38,148 nucleotides of DNA from Phallusia fumigata (taxonomy: Eukaryota > Chordata > Ascidiacea > Phlebobranchia > Ascidiidae): positions 1-38,148 of the forward strand of contig QXVZ01017285.1 in assembly GCA_008931825.1 (NCBI GenBank), in the 5' to 3' direction. The position numbers were made by a program, and so were the translations under genes. The notes under the pieces were generated by a model. The model worked only from the letters and a program-made list of their open reading frames with translations. It ran no database searches and was not told where the DNA came from. This document shows positions 38,079 to 38,148 of this stretch, piece after piece. How positions within the stretch are numbered: position 1 is the stretch's first letter; the number at the start of each line of letters is the position of its first letter.

Positions 38079-38148
38079 TGTCCGCAAATATCAATAAATA
38101 GGCATGAGAAGCATCAAACCGATAACTGTTTTACAAACAAGCGTTTTG

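Noticed and set aside
1-38148. CRISPR arrays, prokaryotic operons, phage or viral genes
   Set aside because: The window is intron-rich animal DNA; the only repeat arrays are the intronic G-rich units, which lack CRISPR-like unit and spacer structure, and no viral or transposase protein was found.

Overview
The window is eukaryotic and almost wholly filled by one intron-rich animal gene on the minus strand: a laminin alpha chain, read from a signal peptide at 34285 down to the fifth LG domain near 290. Base composition is AT-rich, introns are short (mostly 100-600 bp) and acceptors are commonly of the ttttag type. The protein is clearly deuterostome/bilaterian laminin. Together this suggests a compact marine invertebrate genome, most likely a tunicate such as Ciona. 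The organism is an inference; the gene identity is not in doubt.

Layout, right to left in reading order of the laminin gene: signal peptide and LN domain (34285-32150); first LE (laminin EGF) array (32036-28231); domain IV-1/IVB (28115-23861); second LE array (23711-23043); laminin IV type A domain, L4a (22965-21935); third LE array (21815-19835); coiled coil (19636-15240); LG1 (15164-14005); LG2 (11864-10676); LG3 (10540-6786, split); LG4 (5431-2498); LG5 (2251 to about 290, with the last strands missing from the window). This order (LN, LE, IVB, LE, L4a, LE, coil, five LG) is that of the alpha-3B/alpha-5 class. I joined about 73 coding exons per message by splice sites and phase; the phases close throughout, giving about 3,700 residues, the size of vertebrate alpha-5.

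The gene appears to carry several switchable cassettes. (1) An exon at 8675-9187 lies between the first LG3 exon and the rest of LG3. It joins the first LG3 exon in phase and encodes an acidic stalk, a strong single transmembrane helix, a short proline-rich tail and a stop, with an AATAAA downstream. It would end the chain after LG2 as a membrane-anchored laminin alpha. (2) Two homologous exons in domain IVB (27405-27564 and 26762-26885) have phases that allow exactly one of them per message. (3) A Ser/Thr-rich exon between LE repeats (30717/30761-31165) can act either as an exactly in-frame 405-nt insertion or as a terminal exon giving a short netrin/LaNt-like secreted protein. (4) There are microexons of 18 nt in the coil and 39 nt in the LG1-LG2 linker.

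Four copies of one interspersed repeat sit in the 3' half of the gene, all in the same orientation; three contain a variable number of G-rich tandem units. To the right, a divergent plus-strand gene of unknown function (exons 35196-37849, 5' end not resolved) shares the intergenic region with the laminin promoter. All alternative-splicing statements rest on splice sites, reading phase and protein sequence only; no transcript evidence was available.
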